A model generated the notes under the pieces. That model was given only the letters and a program-made list of their open reading frames with translations, searched no databases and was not told the origin of the DNA. From positions 1 to 64,000 of the forward strand of contig NKIP01000015.1 of assembly GCA_002256145.1 (NCBI GenBank): a stretch of 64,000 bases of DNA, written 5' to 3'. Origin of the DNA: Comamonadaceae bacterium PBBC1 (GTDB lineage Bacteria; Pseudomonadota; Gammaproteobacteria; Burkholderiales; Burkholderiaceae_C). Every line of letters starts with the position of its first letter. Position 1 is the stretch's first letter. Position numbers and translations under genes: made by a program. Positions 9,455-19,052 of this stretch are shown here, one piece after another.

Positions 9455-9531
9455 GGTGGCTGTAGCTCAGTTGGTAGAGTCCAGGATTGTGATTCCTGTT
9501 GTCGTGGGTTCGAGCCCCATCAGCCACCCCA
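9455..9531 (+). tRNA. tRNA-His (anticodon GTG)
   Basis: A 77-nt cloverleaf including the extra 5' G (G-1) specific to tRNA-His paired with the discriminator C. The D-arm is AGCTCAGTTGGTAGAG, the anticodon loop is TTGTGAT (anticodon GTG), the T-arm GTGGGTTCGAGCCCCAT, and CCA is encoded. Confidence 0.96.
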
Positions 9532-9548
9532 GTTAAACCAACAATTTA

Positions 9549-9580
9549 GCCCACTCCTCACCGAGTGGGCTTTCTTGTTT
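9549..9580 (+). terminator. Rho-independent terminator after tRNA-His
   Basis: Perfect 8-bp stem GCCCACTC/GAGTGGGC with a CTCACC loop, followed by TTTCTTGTTT. The next 90 bp to the IS5 remnant hold nothing I recognise. Confidence 0.9.
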
Positions 9581-9672
9581 CTGGGCATTTACAGACCAGG
9601 TTCATCGTTTTTTCTGTGTTCTTTGTTCGATCTGCAGCTCAGGAGTTATCAGCATTCAGGTGGCGACATTAG

Positions 9673-10620
9673 GGATGGTCTGCATAAACCCGCACCAGAT
9701 CGCGAGTAAAAATTCGACAGCGTAAACATCACCAGCAACTGCCGGGTGTTCTTGACCATGCCCCGTTGATGCATCTTGCGGTGTCCGAACTGGCCTTGAT
9801 CACCCGAAACGGGTGCTCTGCCTTGGCCCGAATGCTGGCCTTGAGCTTTTCCAGTTTGTCACGCAGCTCGTGGCTGGGTTTGTTTATTTTCAACGTTTTG
9901 TGTTTGCTCGGCATCATGGTTATTTGCCAATACACATCCGGGTGCTGCTCTTGCATCTCTTCGCGTTTTTCAAAGTCCCGGTAACCCGAGTCGGTAAACA
10001 CATGCTCTTCCTCACAATGCGGCAGCGCATATTTTTGCGTCACGTCGTGAGCATTGGCTGCTATAGTTGTGACAGTGCGCACTAAGCCCGATTGAGCATT
10101 CACGCCAATATGGGCTTTCGCGCCAAAGTGTCACTGGTTCACCTTATTGGTTTGATGCATCTCTGGGTCTCGCTTGCACTTGTCGTACTTGGTCGAACTG
10201 GGCGCGGCAATCTGTGTGGCGTCCACCACGGTCCTGTCTTGAGCATCACGGCACAATCAATCATTTTGGCGTTGACTGTGGCACCAGTATCTGCTGACCC
10301 AGCCCGTGCGCTCCGAGCATGTGGCGAAACTGCAAGATGGTGCTCTCGTCGGTCAAGCGGGTCATGCCTGCATCCTGCGGGCAAATTTTTGGTACAGCGG
10401 GATGTCGTGCAGCGCCTCACCTATGGCGGTGTCGGAGTGACCAAAGAACTGCTGAAGCAGGAGAATTCGTTACATCCCTTCTGTGCCAAACGGTGGCCGA
10501 CCGGTTTTGCCCGCAGGCGCGTGAGTTGCGATCAGCGACCTGCAGTGGCAAGGCTCATTTGTTTTATAGCTAGAGTGTGTCAGATCAGGGCGTTACGGAA
10601 CTCATTTTTACAGACCTTCT
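9673..10620. mobile_element. Decayed IS5-family insertion sequence
   Basis: The ends carry matching inverted sequences: GGATGGTCTGCATAAAC at the left, and GAAGGTCTGTAAAAATG when the right end is read on the minus strand. Inside is a broken transposase on the minus strand. The size of about 0.95 kb is slightly below that of intact IS5-group elements. It lies downstream of the tRNA-His gene. Confidence 0.6.
9729..10560 (-). pseudogene. IS5-family transposase, multiply frameshifted
   Basis: The C-terminal part is open at 9729-10103 and reads VRTVTTIAANAHDVTQ, FTDSGYRDFEKREE and AEHPFRVIK, the second Asp and C-terminal Glu regions of IS5 transposases. Upstream on the same strand, pieces in other frames resemble family segments: GRPPFGTEGM, FGHSDTAIGEALHD, LTDESTILQFRHMLGAHGLG and DPEMHQT. 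Several stops and frame changes separate these pieces, so a functional enzyme cannot be made. The remnant ends with AWSRTPGSC where the family continues RGLAKNTA, so the 3' end is also altered. Confidence 0.75.
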
Positions 10621-10654
10621 GATAAAGGTTCTAGACCAATCCGTTACCCCAATT

Positions 10655-10688
10655 TAAAAACCCTTCCGTGGTCGGAAGGGTTTTTTGT
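10655..10688. terminator. Bidirectional rho-independent terminator
   Basis: Perfect 9-bp stem AACCCTTCC (10659-10667) / GGAAGGGTT (10674-10682) with a T-run on the plus side and a run of A, read as T on the minus strand, on the other. It lies 10 bp beyond the stop codon of the minus-strand oxidoreductase gene, which it probably serves. Confidence 0.85.
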
Positions 10689-10697
10689 AAAAAAACT

Positions 10698-11672
10698 TCA
10701 ATTGACCATGACCAATTTGCCCTTCACACTGCGCGAGCCCATCAGTGTGTAAGCTGCTTTGAGTTCGCTCATGGGCAAGGTGCGATCTAAGACAGGTTTG
10801 ATTTTTCCTTGGGCGTACCATTGACTCAATTCGGCCATCATTGCCGCATTTGCCTGTGGTTCGCGACGGGCGAAATCACCCCAAAAAACACCAACCAGTG
10901 ATGCGCCTTTGAGCAAAGGCAGATTCAAGGGCAATGATGGGATGGGCCCCCCCGCAAACCCTACAACCAGATAACGACCACGCCACGCAATTGAGCGAAA
11001 AGCGGGTTCTGCCAGTTCTCCCCCGACAGGGTCGTAAATCACATCTGGCCCGCGTCCTTGAGTGAGTTCTTTCAAGGCTTCACGCAAGTTTTGTTGGCTG
11101 TAATTGATGGTCTCGTCTGCCCCTAATGAGGTGCACAAAGCGCATTTTTCATCGGTGGACGCCGCCGCAATGACTTTGGCCCCCATGGCTTTTGCAATCT
11201 GAATGGCCGCTGTGCCAACGCCACCTGCAGCACCCAAAATCAAAACGGTTTCGCCTGCTTTCAGCTGCGCACGGTCGACCAAGGCGTGGTGCGAGGTGGC
11301 ATAGGTCATGATGAATGCAGCCCCATCCGTGGCCGAAAACCCATCCGGTAAGGGCAGGCATAACTTTGCGGGTGCCAATGTGTGTGTTGCAAACCCTCCG
11401 GTGCCTGATAAACAGGCAACCGACTGCCCTACAACAAGATGCTTGACCCCTTCACCCACAGCCTCAACGGTGCCCGCATACTCCGAACCCGGCACAAACG
11501 GAAGTTCGGGCTTCATTTGGTATTTGTTCTGCACAATCAAGAGGTCTGGAAAATTCAGGCTTGCAGCTTGAATTTGAATCAGCACCTGGCCTGGGCCCGG
11601 TTGCGGTGTGGGCAGCTCTTTCCAGTTCAGGGCATCGACTCCCACAGGGTTTTCACAAAGCCATGCTTGCAT
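10698..11672 (-). CDS. NADPH:quinone oxidoreductase family protein (zinc-free MDR)
   Basis: The 324-residue medium-chain reductase has a GroES-like N-terminal half (LPFVPGSEYAGTVEAVG) and a Rossmann half with VLILGAAGGVGTAAIQIAKAMGA, the QOR-type NADPH-binding motif. The zinc-ligand pattern of alcohol dehydrogenases is absent, which fits quinone oxidoreductase or enoyl reductase activity on small electrophiles. The physiological substrate is not evident. It is transcribed divergently from surE, with about 165 bp between, and ends at a strong terminator. Confidence 0.85.
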   Translation of the reverse strand: MQAWLCENPVGVDALNWKELPTPQPGPGQVLIQIQAASLNFPDLLIVQNKYQMKPELPFVPGSEYAGTVEAVGEGVKHLVVGQSVACLSGTGGFATHTLAPAKLCLPLPDGFSATDGAAFIMTYATSHHALVDRAQLKAGETVLILGAAGGVGTAAIQIAKAMGAKVIAAASTDEKCALCTSLGADETINYSQQNLREALKELTQGRGPDVIYDPVGGELAEPAFRSIAWRGRYLVVGFAGGPIPSLPLNLPLLKGASLVGVFWGDFARREPQANAAMMAELSQWYAQGKIKPVLDRTLPMSELKAAYTLMGSRSVKGKLVMVN

Positions 11673-11837
11673 TCAATCTCTCCAGATCATCAAGTTCAAC
11701 AAAGCGTTTGATCTTAGGGAATGGAGCGTATCGTTTCGTGTCCCCCGAGCGACCCCGAGGTGAAGCACCCTGTCAAACGCCAATTGGCGACCGATGGCTG
11801 TAGCGGGCCTACAATGGTTCAACCTCAAAAAATTCAC

Positions 11838-12608
11838 ATGAAAATTCTGATTTCAAACGACGATGGTTTCCGTGCCGAAGGCATTGTGGCTTTGTACGAA
11901 TCCTTGAAAAAAATAGCCGATGTTGAGGTTGTTGCACCTGAACACAACAACAGTGCCAAATCAAATGCTTTGACTTTGCACACACCTCTCTACGTGAACC
12001 GCGCTGAAAATGGCTTCAGATACGTCAATGGCACACCTGCAGACTGTGTGCACATTGCTTTGACGGGCCTGTTGGGTTACAAACCTGATCTGGTGATCTC
12101 GGGCATCAACAATGGTGCAAATATGGGGGACGACACGATTTATTCCGGAACGGTGGGCGCTGCCATGGAGGCTTACCTTTTTGGTATTCCAGCGATGGCT
12201 GTTTCGCAAATCAACAAAGGCTGGGAGCATTTGAGTGCGGCCGCTCAGACTGTTCAAAACATGGTCCAGAAAATGATGGTGGGGCCGCTGCTTGACCAGC
12301 AGCCTTGGCTCTTGAATGTGAACATTCCCAACTTGCCATTTGAGCAAATCAAGCCTCCCATTGTTTGCCGATTGGGGCGACGGCATGCAGCCGAGCCCGT
12401 GATCACACAAGTTGATCCTCGTGGTCAAACAATGTATTGGATTGGCAATGCCGGTCCGGCCATGGATGACAGTGAAGGAACGGATTTCCATTCAGCTCAA
12501 TTGGGCCATGTGGTCGTCACGCCCCTGAAAGTGGACCTGAGTGACCATGACAACTTGTCTTCTTGGTCGCAATCGTGCAAAGACATTTTTCACCGGACAT
12601 CCGCATGA
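11838..12608 (+). CDS. surE: 5'/3'-nucleotidase SurE
   Basis: SurE is a metal-dependent phosphatase acting on nucleoside monophosphates and is linked to stationary-phase survival. The 256-residue protein starts with [11 protein letters not shown], whose Asp8-Asp9 bind the divalent metal, and has [22 protein letters not shown], the second metal and substrate loop. The ATG at 11838 gives the canonical N-terminus. It overlaps the next gene pcm by four bases (ATGA), the usual surE-pcm arrangement. Confidence 0.96.
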   Translation: MKILISNDDGFRAEGIVALYESLKKIADVEVVAPEHNNSAKSNALTLHTPLYVNRAENGFRYVNGTPADCVHIALTGLLGYKPDLVISGINNGANMGDDTIYSGTVGAAMEAYLFGIPAMAVSQINKGWEHLSAAAQTVQNMVQKMMVGPLLDQQPWLLNVNIPNLPFEQIKPPIVCRLGRRHAAEPVITQVDPRGQTMYWIGNAGPAMDDSEGTDFHSAQLGHVVVTPLKVDLSDHDNLSSWSQSCKDIFHRTSA

Positions 12609-13450
12609 AAGAGCGCCCGGGTTTCCCCGCCAAGTGGCGATCTTCGGGTGGCGCAGAGCCAGATCATGGGCGTTCAGTGCAGTCCAAGTTGGGTGCAGGC
12701 CAGCCGGAGCGCAATCTGAGTTCATGGACGGGGGCAATGACCCCGAATGTTCGCACTCAGTCGATGACTTACGCCCCCCATGGACTGCCCGTGACGACGG
12801 GTCTAGGGCTGGATTCAAGCGCAGTGCGCGCGCGGATGGTGAGTAAATTGGCAGAGCAGGGCCTGCAAGACCCTTGGGTATTGCAGGCCATGGGGCGGGT
12901 TGATCGCCATCTATTTGTGGCGTCAGCATTGGCCAACCAAGCCTACGAAGACACCAGTTTGCCCATTGGTTTTGGGCAAACGATTTCCAAGCCCAATGTG
13001 GTTGCACGCATGATTGAGTTGTTGCGTCATGGTGCAAACGGACGTCTGGGTCGTGTGCTGGAAATTGGAACGGGTTGTGGTTATCAGGCCGCAGTCCTGA
13101 GCCACACGGCCAGCGAGGTTTACAGCATCGAGCGTGTCCGAGGTTTGCATGAACAAGCCAAAGAGCATTTACGGCCCTTTCGCCTGCCCAATGTTCACTT
13201 GATCTTCGGTGATGGCATGCAAGGGTATCCCAAGGGGGCTCCCTATGCGGGGATTATTTCTGCGGCAGGTGGTGACCAAGTGCCTGCGGCATGGCTGGAT
13301 CAGTTGGCTGTTGGCGCTCGATTGGTGGCCCCAACCATGACGCCCGCGGGTCACCAGGCATTGCTGGTCGTTGAGAAAACGGCTTCAGGCTACGAACGGC
13401 AGGTTTTGGAAGCTGTTCACTTTGTTCCTCTAAAATCAGGGGTCGAATAA
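12605..13450 (+). CDS. pcm: Protein-L-isoaspartate O-methyltransferase
   Basis: Pcm methylates L-isoaspartyl residues in aged proteins with S-adenosylmethionine, starting their repair. The SAM-binding motif [16 protein letters not shown] lies at about residues 151-166, and the [11 protein letters not shown] segment upstream is the family active-site strand. At 281 residues it is longer than the usual 210-225. The N-terminal 50-60 residues are poorly conserved, so an internal start is possible. The start at 12605 is chosen for its ATGA overlap with surE. Confidence 0.92.
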   Translation: MKERPGFPAKWRSSGGAEPDHGRSVQSKLGAGQPERNLSSWTGAMTPNVRTQSMTYAPHGLPVTTGLGLDSSAVRARMVSKLAEQGLQDPWVLQAMGRVDRHLFVASALANQAYEDTSLPIGFGQTISKPNVVARMIELLRHGANGRLGRVLEIGTGCGYQAAVLSHTASEVYSIERVRGLHEQAKEHLRPFRLPNVHLIFGDGMQGYPKGAPYAGIISAAGGDQVPAAWLDQLAVGARLVAPTMTPAGHQALLVVEKTASGYERQVLEAVHFVPLKSGVE

Positions 13451-13464
13451 ATGATTGAGCTCGG

Positions 13465-14295
13465 ATGATATTCAACGCCTTACCCCGTCGATTTTGGACT
13501 TGTCTGACCGCTTTGATTTTGGTCGGATGCTCTGCTTCACCACGCGCACCCGCGCCAGTGGAAGACCGCATGCAGGGTGTCACTGTCAGGAGTGCACCCG
13601 TTCCTGCGCTTATTGCGTCGACTTTGCCCGGTGCTGAAAATGCGGGTAAACCGGGGTATTACACCGTACAGAAAGGGGACACCCTGACGCGGGTTGCCTT
13701 GGATCATGGTCAGTCATGGCGCGATTTGGTGCGTTGGAACAATCTGCCCAATGCTCACTTGATCGAGGTTGGTCAGGTGTTGCGTGTCGTGCCACCAGGG
13801 TCTTCAGTCGAGGTCAAAGGTGTTGTGGTTCAACCGATTGGCGGCAGCGCCGAGCTTGTAGCCGGTAAGCCTGCGGCCTCTGTCCCAATACCTGCGGCAG
13901 GCTCCACTACATCAATCGGAAATGACGATGGACTGGGGTTCATCTGGCCCGCCAATGGAAGTTTACTGGCCGGTTTTGATGAGGTGAAAAACAAGGGTCT
14001 AGACATTGGCGGAAAAGCGGGCGATCCGGTCTTGGCAGCTGCAGACGGCCATGTTGTGTATGCCGGTGCGGGTTTGCGCGGTTACGGCAACTTGATCATC
14101 TTGAAGCACAACAACACCTTTTTGAGTGCATACGCTCACAACCAAGCCTTGTTGGTTAAGGAGGACCAAAAGGTCAGCAAGGGGCAAAAAATCGCAGAAA
14201 TGGGCAAAACCGATGCTGAGCGCGTCAAACTCCATTTCGAGATTCGTCGTCAAGGAAAACCTGTCGATCCAGCCAAATATTTACCGAGTCGCTGA
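13465..14295 (+). CDS. nlpD: NlpD/EnvC-type lipoprotein with LysM and degenerate LytM domains
   Basis: A 276-residue lipoprotein with signal peptide and lipobox LVGC (Cys22), a LysM peptidoglycan-binding domain at about 65-108 (YYTVQKGDTLTRVA), and a C-terminal M23/LytM domain at about 165-272. The first catalytic His position is occupied by NKGLDIGG, so the domain looks inactive as a peptidase, as in NlpD, which activates the amidase AmiC during cell separation. It follows pcm by 14 bp. In many proteobacteria rpoS comes next; here rlmD does. Confidence 0.93.
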   Translation: MIFNALPRRFWTCLTALILVGCSASPRAPAPVEDRMQGVTVRSAPVPALIASTLPGAENAGKPGYYTVQKGDTLTRVALDHGQSWRDLVRWNNLPNAHLIEVGQVLRVVPPGSSVEVKGVVVQPIGGSAELVAGKPAASVPIPAAGSTTSIGNDDGLGFIWPANGSLLAGFDEVKNKGLDIGGKAGDPVLAAADGHVVYAGAGLRGYGNLIILKHNNTFLSAYAHNQALLVKEDQKVSKGQKIAEMGKTDAERVKLHFEIRRQGKPVDPAKYLPSR

Positions 14296-14457
14296 AACTT
14301 TCCAAGTATTGACCGCCAACAAGCTTTAGATCATCACAGTGACAGCGAAGTCCCTGTTGATCCATCGGCTTCTTTTCTTTTTTGGGTACAGCTGTATTCC
14401 ATCAAAAGTATCGTTCAGCCCCATCAAGTGGGCACCACATCCTGAGACAATCAGGGC

Positions 14458-15894
14458 ATGAGCGAACCAGACATTTCCCTATCCCAAGCCCACGCCGACG
14501 AACCCAGCCACTCCAGTGCCGACCTGCCCGAGGGCTGGTTGCGTGTCGGCTCCTTGGATATGGACGCCCAAGGCATCGCCCGCCGACCTGACGGCAAAGT
14601 CGTTTTCATCGAAGGTGCTTTGCCTTTTGAGTTGGTGTCGGTCAACGTGCACCGCAAAAAGAACAACTGGGAGCAGGGCACCGTCACCCAGATCCACCAC
14701 GAGTCATCCCAGCGTGTTCGGCCCGGGTGCCCGCACTTTGGCCTGCATGCGGGGGCCTGCGGTGGCTGCAAGATGCAGCACCTCGAGGCCTCGGCCCAAG
14801 TGGCCATCAAGCAACGCGTGCTCGAAGACAACCTGTGGCACTTGGGCAAAGTCAAAGCCGAAACCATGCTGCGCCCCATTGAGGGGCCGACTTGGGGCTA
14901 CCGCTACCGCGCCCGCCTGTCGGTGCGCTACGTGATCAAAAAAGGCGAAGTGCTGATTGGTTTCCACGAGCGCAAAAGCCGCTACATCGCCGACATGAAG
15001 GTGTGCCCGGTTCTGCCGCCCCACGTCAGCCGCATGTTGCTGCCTTTGCGTGCGCTGATCGGCCAGATGGAATCCCGCGAAACCCTGCCCCAATTGGAGC
15101 TGGCCTGTGGCGACGAGGTCACGGCCTTGGTGCTGCGCCACCTGGAGCCCTTGAGTGAAGGCGACAAAGCCCTATTGCGGGCATTTGCCGCCGAGCACCA
15201 GGTTCAGTGGTGGTTGCAGCCCAAAGGCCCGGACACGGTGCATTTGCTGGACGAGGGTGGGGCGCAGCTCAGTTACGGTCTGCCCGACTTTGGCATCACC
15301 ATGCCATTTCGGCCCACCGATTTCACCCAAGTCAACCCCTTCATCAACCGTGTGCTGGTGGCCCGTGCGCTGCGCCTGCTGCAAGCGCAAAAGACCGAGC
15401 GGGTGATTGACTGGTTCTGCGGCTTGGGCAACTTCACCTTGCCGCTTGCCACTCAAGCGGGGAAGGTGCTGGGTATTGAAGGGGCCGAGACCCTGGTCGC
15501 GCGTTCACGCGACAACTACGCCCGCAACCAAACCACACGGCCCGAAGGTCAGACTTTGGCCCCCACGCAGTTTGTGGCGCGCAATTTGTTCGAGATGACG
15601 CCCGAGATGTTGGTGGCCGATGGTGCCGCCGACAAATGGCTGGTGGACCCGCCGCGCGAAGGTGCCTTTGCCCTGAGCAAAGCGCTGGCCGAGCTGCACG
15701 AAAACCAGGACCTGCGCCAAGGCTGGACACCGCCCCAGCGGATTGTGTATGTGAGCTGCAACCCTGCCACACTGGCCCGGGACGCAGGCATTTTGGTGCA
15801 CCGCGCCGGTTACCGCTGCGTGGCCGCAGGGGTGATCAACATGTTCGCGCACACGGCCCATGTGGAGAGCATGGCGGTGTTTGAGTTGGCCTGA
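14458..15894 (+). CDS. rlmD: 23S rRNA (uracil-5-)-methyltransferase RlmD
   Basis: RlmD methylates U1939 of 23S rRNA. The 478-residue protein has an N-terminal TRAM-like RNA-binding domain, a 4Fe-4S cluster site (Cys91, Cys101, Cys104 and Cys183), a SAM-binding fold ([15 protein letters not shown]), and the catalytic Cys434 in [13 protein letters not shown]. The 160 bp before it shows no gene. The end of the group II intron faces its 3' end from the other strand. Confidence 0.94.
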   Translation: MSEPDISLSQAHADEPSHSSADLPEGWLRVGSLDMDAQGIARRPDGKVVFIEGALPFELVSVNVHRKKNNWEQGTVTQIHHESSQRVRPGCPHFGLHAGACGGCKMQHLEASAQVAIKQRVLEDNLWHLGKVKAETMLRPIEGPTWGYRYRARLSVRYVIKKGEVLIGFHERKSRYIADMKVCPVLPPHVSRMLLPLRALIGQMESRETLPQLELACGDEVTALVLRHLEPLSEGDKALLRAFAAEHQVQWWLQPKGPDTVHLLDEGGAQLSYGLPDFGITMPFRPTDFTQVNPFINRVLVARALRLLQAQKTERVIDWFCGLGNFTLPLATQAGKVLGIEGAETLVARSRDNYARNQTTRPEGQTLAPTQFVARNLFEMTPEMLVADGAADKWLVDPPREGAFALSKALAELHENQDLRQGWTPPQRIVYVSCNPATLARDAGILVHRAGYRCVAAGVINMFAHTAHVESMAVFELA

Positions 15895-15935
15895 AGACTC
15901 TTTGACGGCAGCGACCCACTTGCCGGCCGATCGGC

Positions 15936-17812
15936 ATAGGGGGGCCGCGATTTTCGCAGCCGCCCCTGCCACACCACCCGGCATGCGGGTCCGCACCGGG
16001 CGGTTCGAGAGCTTGAGGTCATGACAGCCTTGGCACTCCCAACCTATCAAAGTACGCAATCGTCAGCACCGTCTTGAGCAGCCGGTCACTGTTGCGCCAC
16101 CAGCGACGGCTATTCACCGCCACTTGCCGCGCCACGTTCTCCTTCGCCCCCAGCGCCTTGAGTTCCCGGTAAATCGTCCGCGGCCGCTTCCACTGCTTGA
16201 GTTGAATCGCTCGTAATCGGTGGCGCAGCCACTCGTCCAGCTCTCGCCAGACTTTGGGCGTTTGCGCCATCCAGAAGTAAGCCTTCCAACCTAGCAGGTA
16301 GGGGTGCAGCTTCTCTACCACTTGTGCCATGCTGCTCCCGCCCGAGCGACGTGTCAGTTGCCGGATGCGCGCCTTGAAGTTGGCCTGTGCCTTGTAGGCC
16401 ACCGCACATTTGACTTCTTTGCCCTTGGCTATCCACAACTCGTAACCCAGAAACTTGCGCCCTAAGGCGCTGACCACCGCGCTCTTGGCTTCGTTGATTT
16501 GAAGCTTCAAGCCTGTGTAAAGTTTTCTGAGATACGCCATCACCCGTTAGCCTGCCTTCTTGCTGCCCACGTAGACGTTGCAGTCGTCGGCGTAGCGCGC
16601 GAAGCAGCAGCTGCGCGCCTCCAACGCCTTGTCCACCTCGTCCAGCAGCACATTGGCCAGCAGCGGACTGAGTGGCCCGCCTTGCGGCGTGCCCAAGTGG
16701 CGATCGACCACCATCCCGCCGTCCATGATCCCGGCGTTCAGGTACGCCCGAATCAGCCGGATCACGCCAGCGTCATCGATGCGTTTTCTGAGCCTATCGA
16801 TCAGGATGTCGTGATTGACCCGATCAAAGAACTTGGCCAAGTCCACGTCCACCACCACGCGCTTGCCCGATTGGACGTACGCCCGAGCGGCCTTGACCGC
16901 ATCGTGTGCACGCCTACCCGGTCGAAACCCGTGGCTGTGTTCGCTGAAAGTGGGGTCGATCAGCGGTTGCAGCACTTGCAACAGTGCTTGTTGGATCAAT
17001 CGATCTATGACCGTCGGAATGCCCAGCTCTCGCTGGCTGCCGTCCGGTTTGGGAATCAATACCTTGCGTACCGGACTGGGCCGGTAGCTTCCCGCCAGCA
17101 GCGCTTGGCGAATGTCCGGCCAGCTCGTTTGCAAGATCAGGGCGGTTTGCTCGATATTGAGCCCGTCCACCCCGGCTGCACCTTTGTTGGCCTTGACCCG
17201 CTTCCATGCCGCCTGCAGGTTCTGCCCTTGTCAGCGCCGCCTCTAGCAAGCCACCTGTGCCTGCCAGTTGCTTTGCCGACCCTGTATCCGGGTGCTCATG
17301 CAACGTACCTCGGGTTTCGTCGCTGGCAGTGTCTGGCCCGGCTTCACCGTGCCGCCTTCCTGCCCGCCCGGATCGCTCCGGCATCTGACGCATGACCTTG
17401 TGGCTTTGCATGTCCTCGGTTACTCACTCTCGTTCGGTCCTTCGCTCTTGCCTTGTGGCCTCAGCGGCCCCGGCTCCAACTACTACGACCTCTGCTGACT
17501 TCTCGCTCCGGCAATGCCGTCTTCCTTTCAGAAACAAGGCGAGATCTCCCCAGGTAAGGGTCGCACACCTTCATCGCACAACCGCCGCATCTACGCCGCC
17601 TCGCCTTGGTCACAAGAGCTTCGTGGGGTGTTGCCCACTCGCCCTGCTTGGTAGCGCCTTCTATGCGGTTCTTGTTCATCGGCTCGCGATTTACGCTCCA
17701 CGCTTCCTTCCCACGCTCGGTCGCCCTCACGCAGTTGCGCAACACTCAAGCTCACTGTGACCAGCTCGCAGCGGGACTTGCACCCGCAGGTGTGCGCCCA
17801 TGCTGGGCGCAC
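15936..17812 (-). mobile_element. Group II intron, class C-like, degenerate
   Basis: Read on the minus strand, the element starts with GTGCGCCC at 17812-17805. It has about 400 nt of structured leader, an intron-encoded reverse transcriptase, and after its stop a domain-V-like hairpin (CCGCCCGGTGCGGACCCGCA / CCGGGTGG, about 15966-16005) and a GC-rich domain-VI-like hairpin ending near 15936. The 5' end abuts the T-rich tail of a terminator hairpin (17817-17840), the target preferred by class C introns. The total of about 1.88 kb fits that class. Exact ends are estimates. Confidence 0.75.
16019..17411 (-). pseudogene. Group II intron-encoded reverse transcriptase/maturase, disrupted
   Basis: The N-terminal piece reads from about 17411 to LLEAALTR. 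A one-base insertion near 17225 then shifts the frame, and translation resumes with KANKGAAGVDGLN. The reverse transcriptase core follows with LIPKPDGSQRELGIP, SHGFRPGRRAHDAV, LGTPQGGPLSPLLANV and the catalytic FARYADDCNVYV. An in-frame TAA at 16549-16547 interrupts the YVGSKKAG-x-RVMAYLRK junction, where relatives have Glu, so GAA to TAA is likely. The maturase domain (LGYELW, HPYLLGWKAYF, YFDRLGVPRLS) ends the protein without an HNH endonuclease, as in class C. Confidence 0.85.
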
Positions 17813-17816
17813 AACA

Positions 17817-17840
17817 ACAAAAGAGCCCGAAGGCTCTTTT
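17817..17840 (-). terminator. Rho-independent terminator of the nucleotidyltransferase gene
   Basis: The stem AAAAGAGCC/GGCTCTTTT with a short TTCG-type loop is followed on the minus strand by TTGTTGTT. It sits about 25 bp past the stop of the minus-strand gene at 17865 and directly before the intron 5' end, so the intron used it as its insertion target. Confidence 0.8.
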
Positions 17841-17864
17841 GTTGCAAATCCATTGGCATCCGAC

Positions 17865-18863
17865 TCAAATTGATGATTGGAGCAACATCGGCAGCATATT
17901 ACGGACGTCACCATGCAGAGATGTCAAGGTGCTTTCGAACGGAAGGTGTGGCATTTCATCAATGACAAGTTTTGCTACCGACCTTGCTTGCGCCAAGTCT
18001 CGAGGTTTTTTAAGGGGCTCACGATCAAGCAGACCGGAAAGCCAAGCCTTGTGCAATGCAAAAGCTCGCGGATCAGGCACACGCATGGGCACCGGCCATC
18101 CATCCTCATCAATGGCAACGGCATCCAATTTCGGGGAGTTCAATAACCACTGCAGGCCAGGCACCTCGGTCGCCACAAGATCATCCTTCGCGAACGTGAC
18201 ACTCGCTGCGTCCTGCATCCCACGAGGCGCAATCACCAAGTCGATCATGAACTGACCCGCGTTGGCAGCGCGATAACCATTTTCTCGAACACATTCAAAT
18301 GTTTTATCCGCTTTTTTAAGCAAGCCCAGCAAGCCCTCGCCATCAAGCTTTTCCGAGACTACAGTCATTTTTTGACGCGCGTCGTAGAGCAGATCCACAT
18401 CGCCTGAGGCCAGCAATTCCAACAAGAAATGTGCGCCTGCGACAGCCTCGTAAGCGTACAAAGCTTGGGTGCCAATCACCGTAAAACTGTCATGAAGACC
18501 GGCCTGATCGAGTTCTCGCAGCACGCGAGCCACAACACGTGGCACGCGATTCAAGCGCAATGCCTTGTTCAGCCTCGCTTGCTCTTGAATTTTTTCGGTG
18601 ATGAGCCGCAAACGCTCTTGCGCCACATTGCGGCCCGCAGTAAAAGCCGCCAACAATGCATCCGTCTCAGCCGATCGCGGTCCGAGTGACTTGCCATTAC
18701 CGCGACGGTCTTTGTCCCGGAAAAGATATTCCGTGCTGCGAACCGTTTTCCAGCGCATGCCATATTGATAGGACGCAGCATGACTCAGCGAGGATCGATA
18801 GTTTTCGAAAAGCTGTTCGGTGTTGACTTGGTGAAGTCGTTGTTGCTGCGACAGCGATTTCAT
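17865..18863 (-). CDS. Nucleotidyltransferase-fold protein (GSU2403 / NTP_transf_8 type)
   Basis: A 332-residue soluble protein. The middle section FTVIGTQALYAYEAVAG, then LASGDVDLLYDAR, is the strand-helix-DxD arrangement of nucleotidyltransferase-fold proteins, and the overall sequence fits the family called GSU2403-type. The activity is not established; related folds occur in toxin-antitoxin and defence proteins such as AbiEii. No partner gene is adjacent, but a perfect 13-bp inverted repeat sits in its promoter. The 3' end reaches the terminator used by the group II intron. Confidence 0.7.
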   Translation of the reverse strand: MKSLSQQQRLHQVNTEQLFENYRSSLSHAASYQYGMRWKTVRSTEYLFRDKDRRGNGKSLGPRSAETDALLAAFTAGRNVAQERLRLITEKIQEQARLNKALRLNRVPRVVARVLRELDQAGLHDSFTVIGTQALYAYEAVAGAHFLLELLASGDVDLLYDARQKMTVVSEKLDGEGLLGLLKKADKTFECVRENGYRAANAGQFMIDLVIAPRGMQDAASVTFAKDDLVATEVPGLQWLLNSPKLDAVAIDEDGWPVPMRVPDPRAFALHKAWLSGLLDREPLKKPRDLAQARSVAKLVIDEMPHLPFESTLTSLHGDVRNMLPMLLQSSI

Positions 18864-18867
18864 AATG

Positions 18868-18907
18868 TTTCCGGCAAAAAAATAATTTAAGTATTTTGCC
18901 GGAAACG
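18868..18907. promoter_or_regulatory. Perfect 13-bp inverted repeat upstream of the nucleotidyltransferase gene
   Basis: Arms GTTTCCGGCAAAA (18868-18880) and TTTTGCCGGAAAC (18895-18907) flank a 14-bp AT-rich centre. The repeat ends 5 bp before the start codon at 18863, overlapping the expected promoter and ribosome binding site. It looks like an operator for a dimeric repressor; the repressor is not identified. Confidence 0.6.
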
Positions 18908-18964
18908 GGCTGCAGAATCAAAACATATTTCCGCTGGGTCAATACAGCTGGCCATCGCCACTTT

Positions 18965-19052
18965 GCCCGGTTAGCAACTAGGCTAAAGCACAAGCAAAAA
19001 AAATGAACCCCAAGGCTCATTTTTTGATCTGAAAAGAATCGGGATCTGACCC
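18965..19052. repeat. Left copy of an ~85-bp inverted repeat bounding the toxin-antitoxin block
   Basis: This stretch matches, in reverse complement and with only a few differences, 21875-21962. Both copies include AGCAACTAGGCTAAAGCACA, an ATGA...TCAT terminator-like hairpin with A/T runs, and GAATCGGGATCTGACCC. The last part overlaps the left end of the IS4-type element. Confidence 0.8.
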
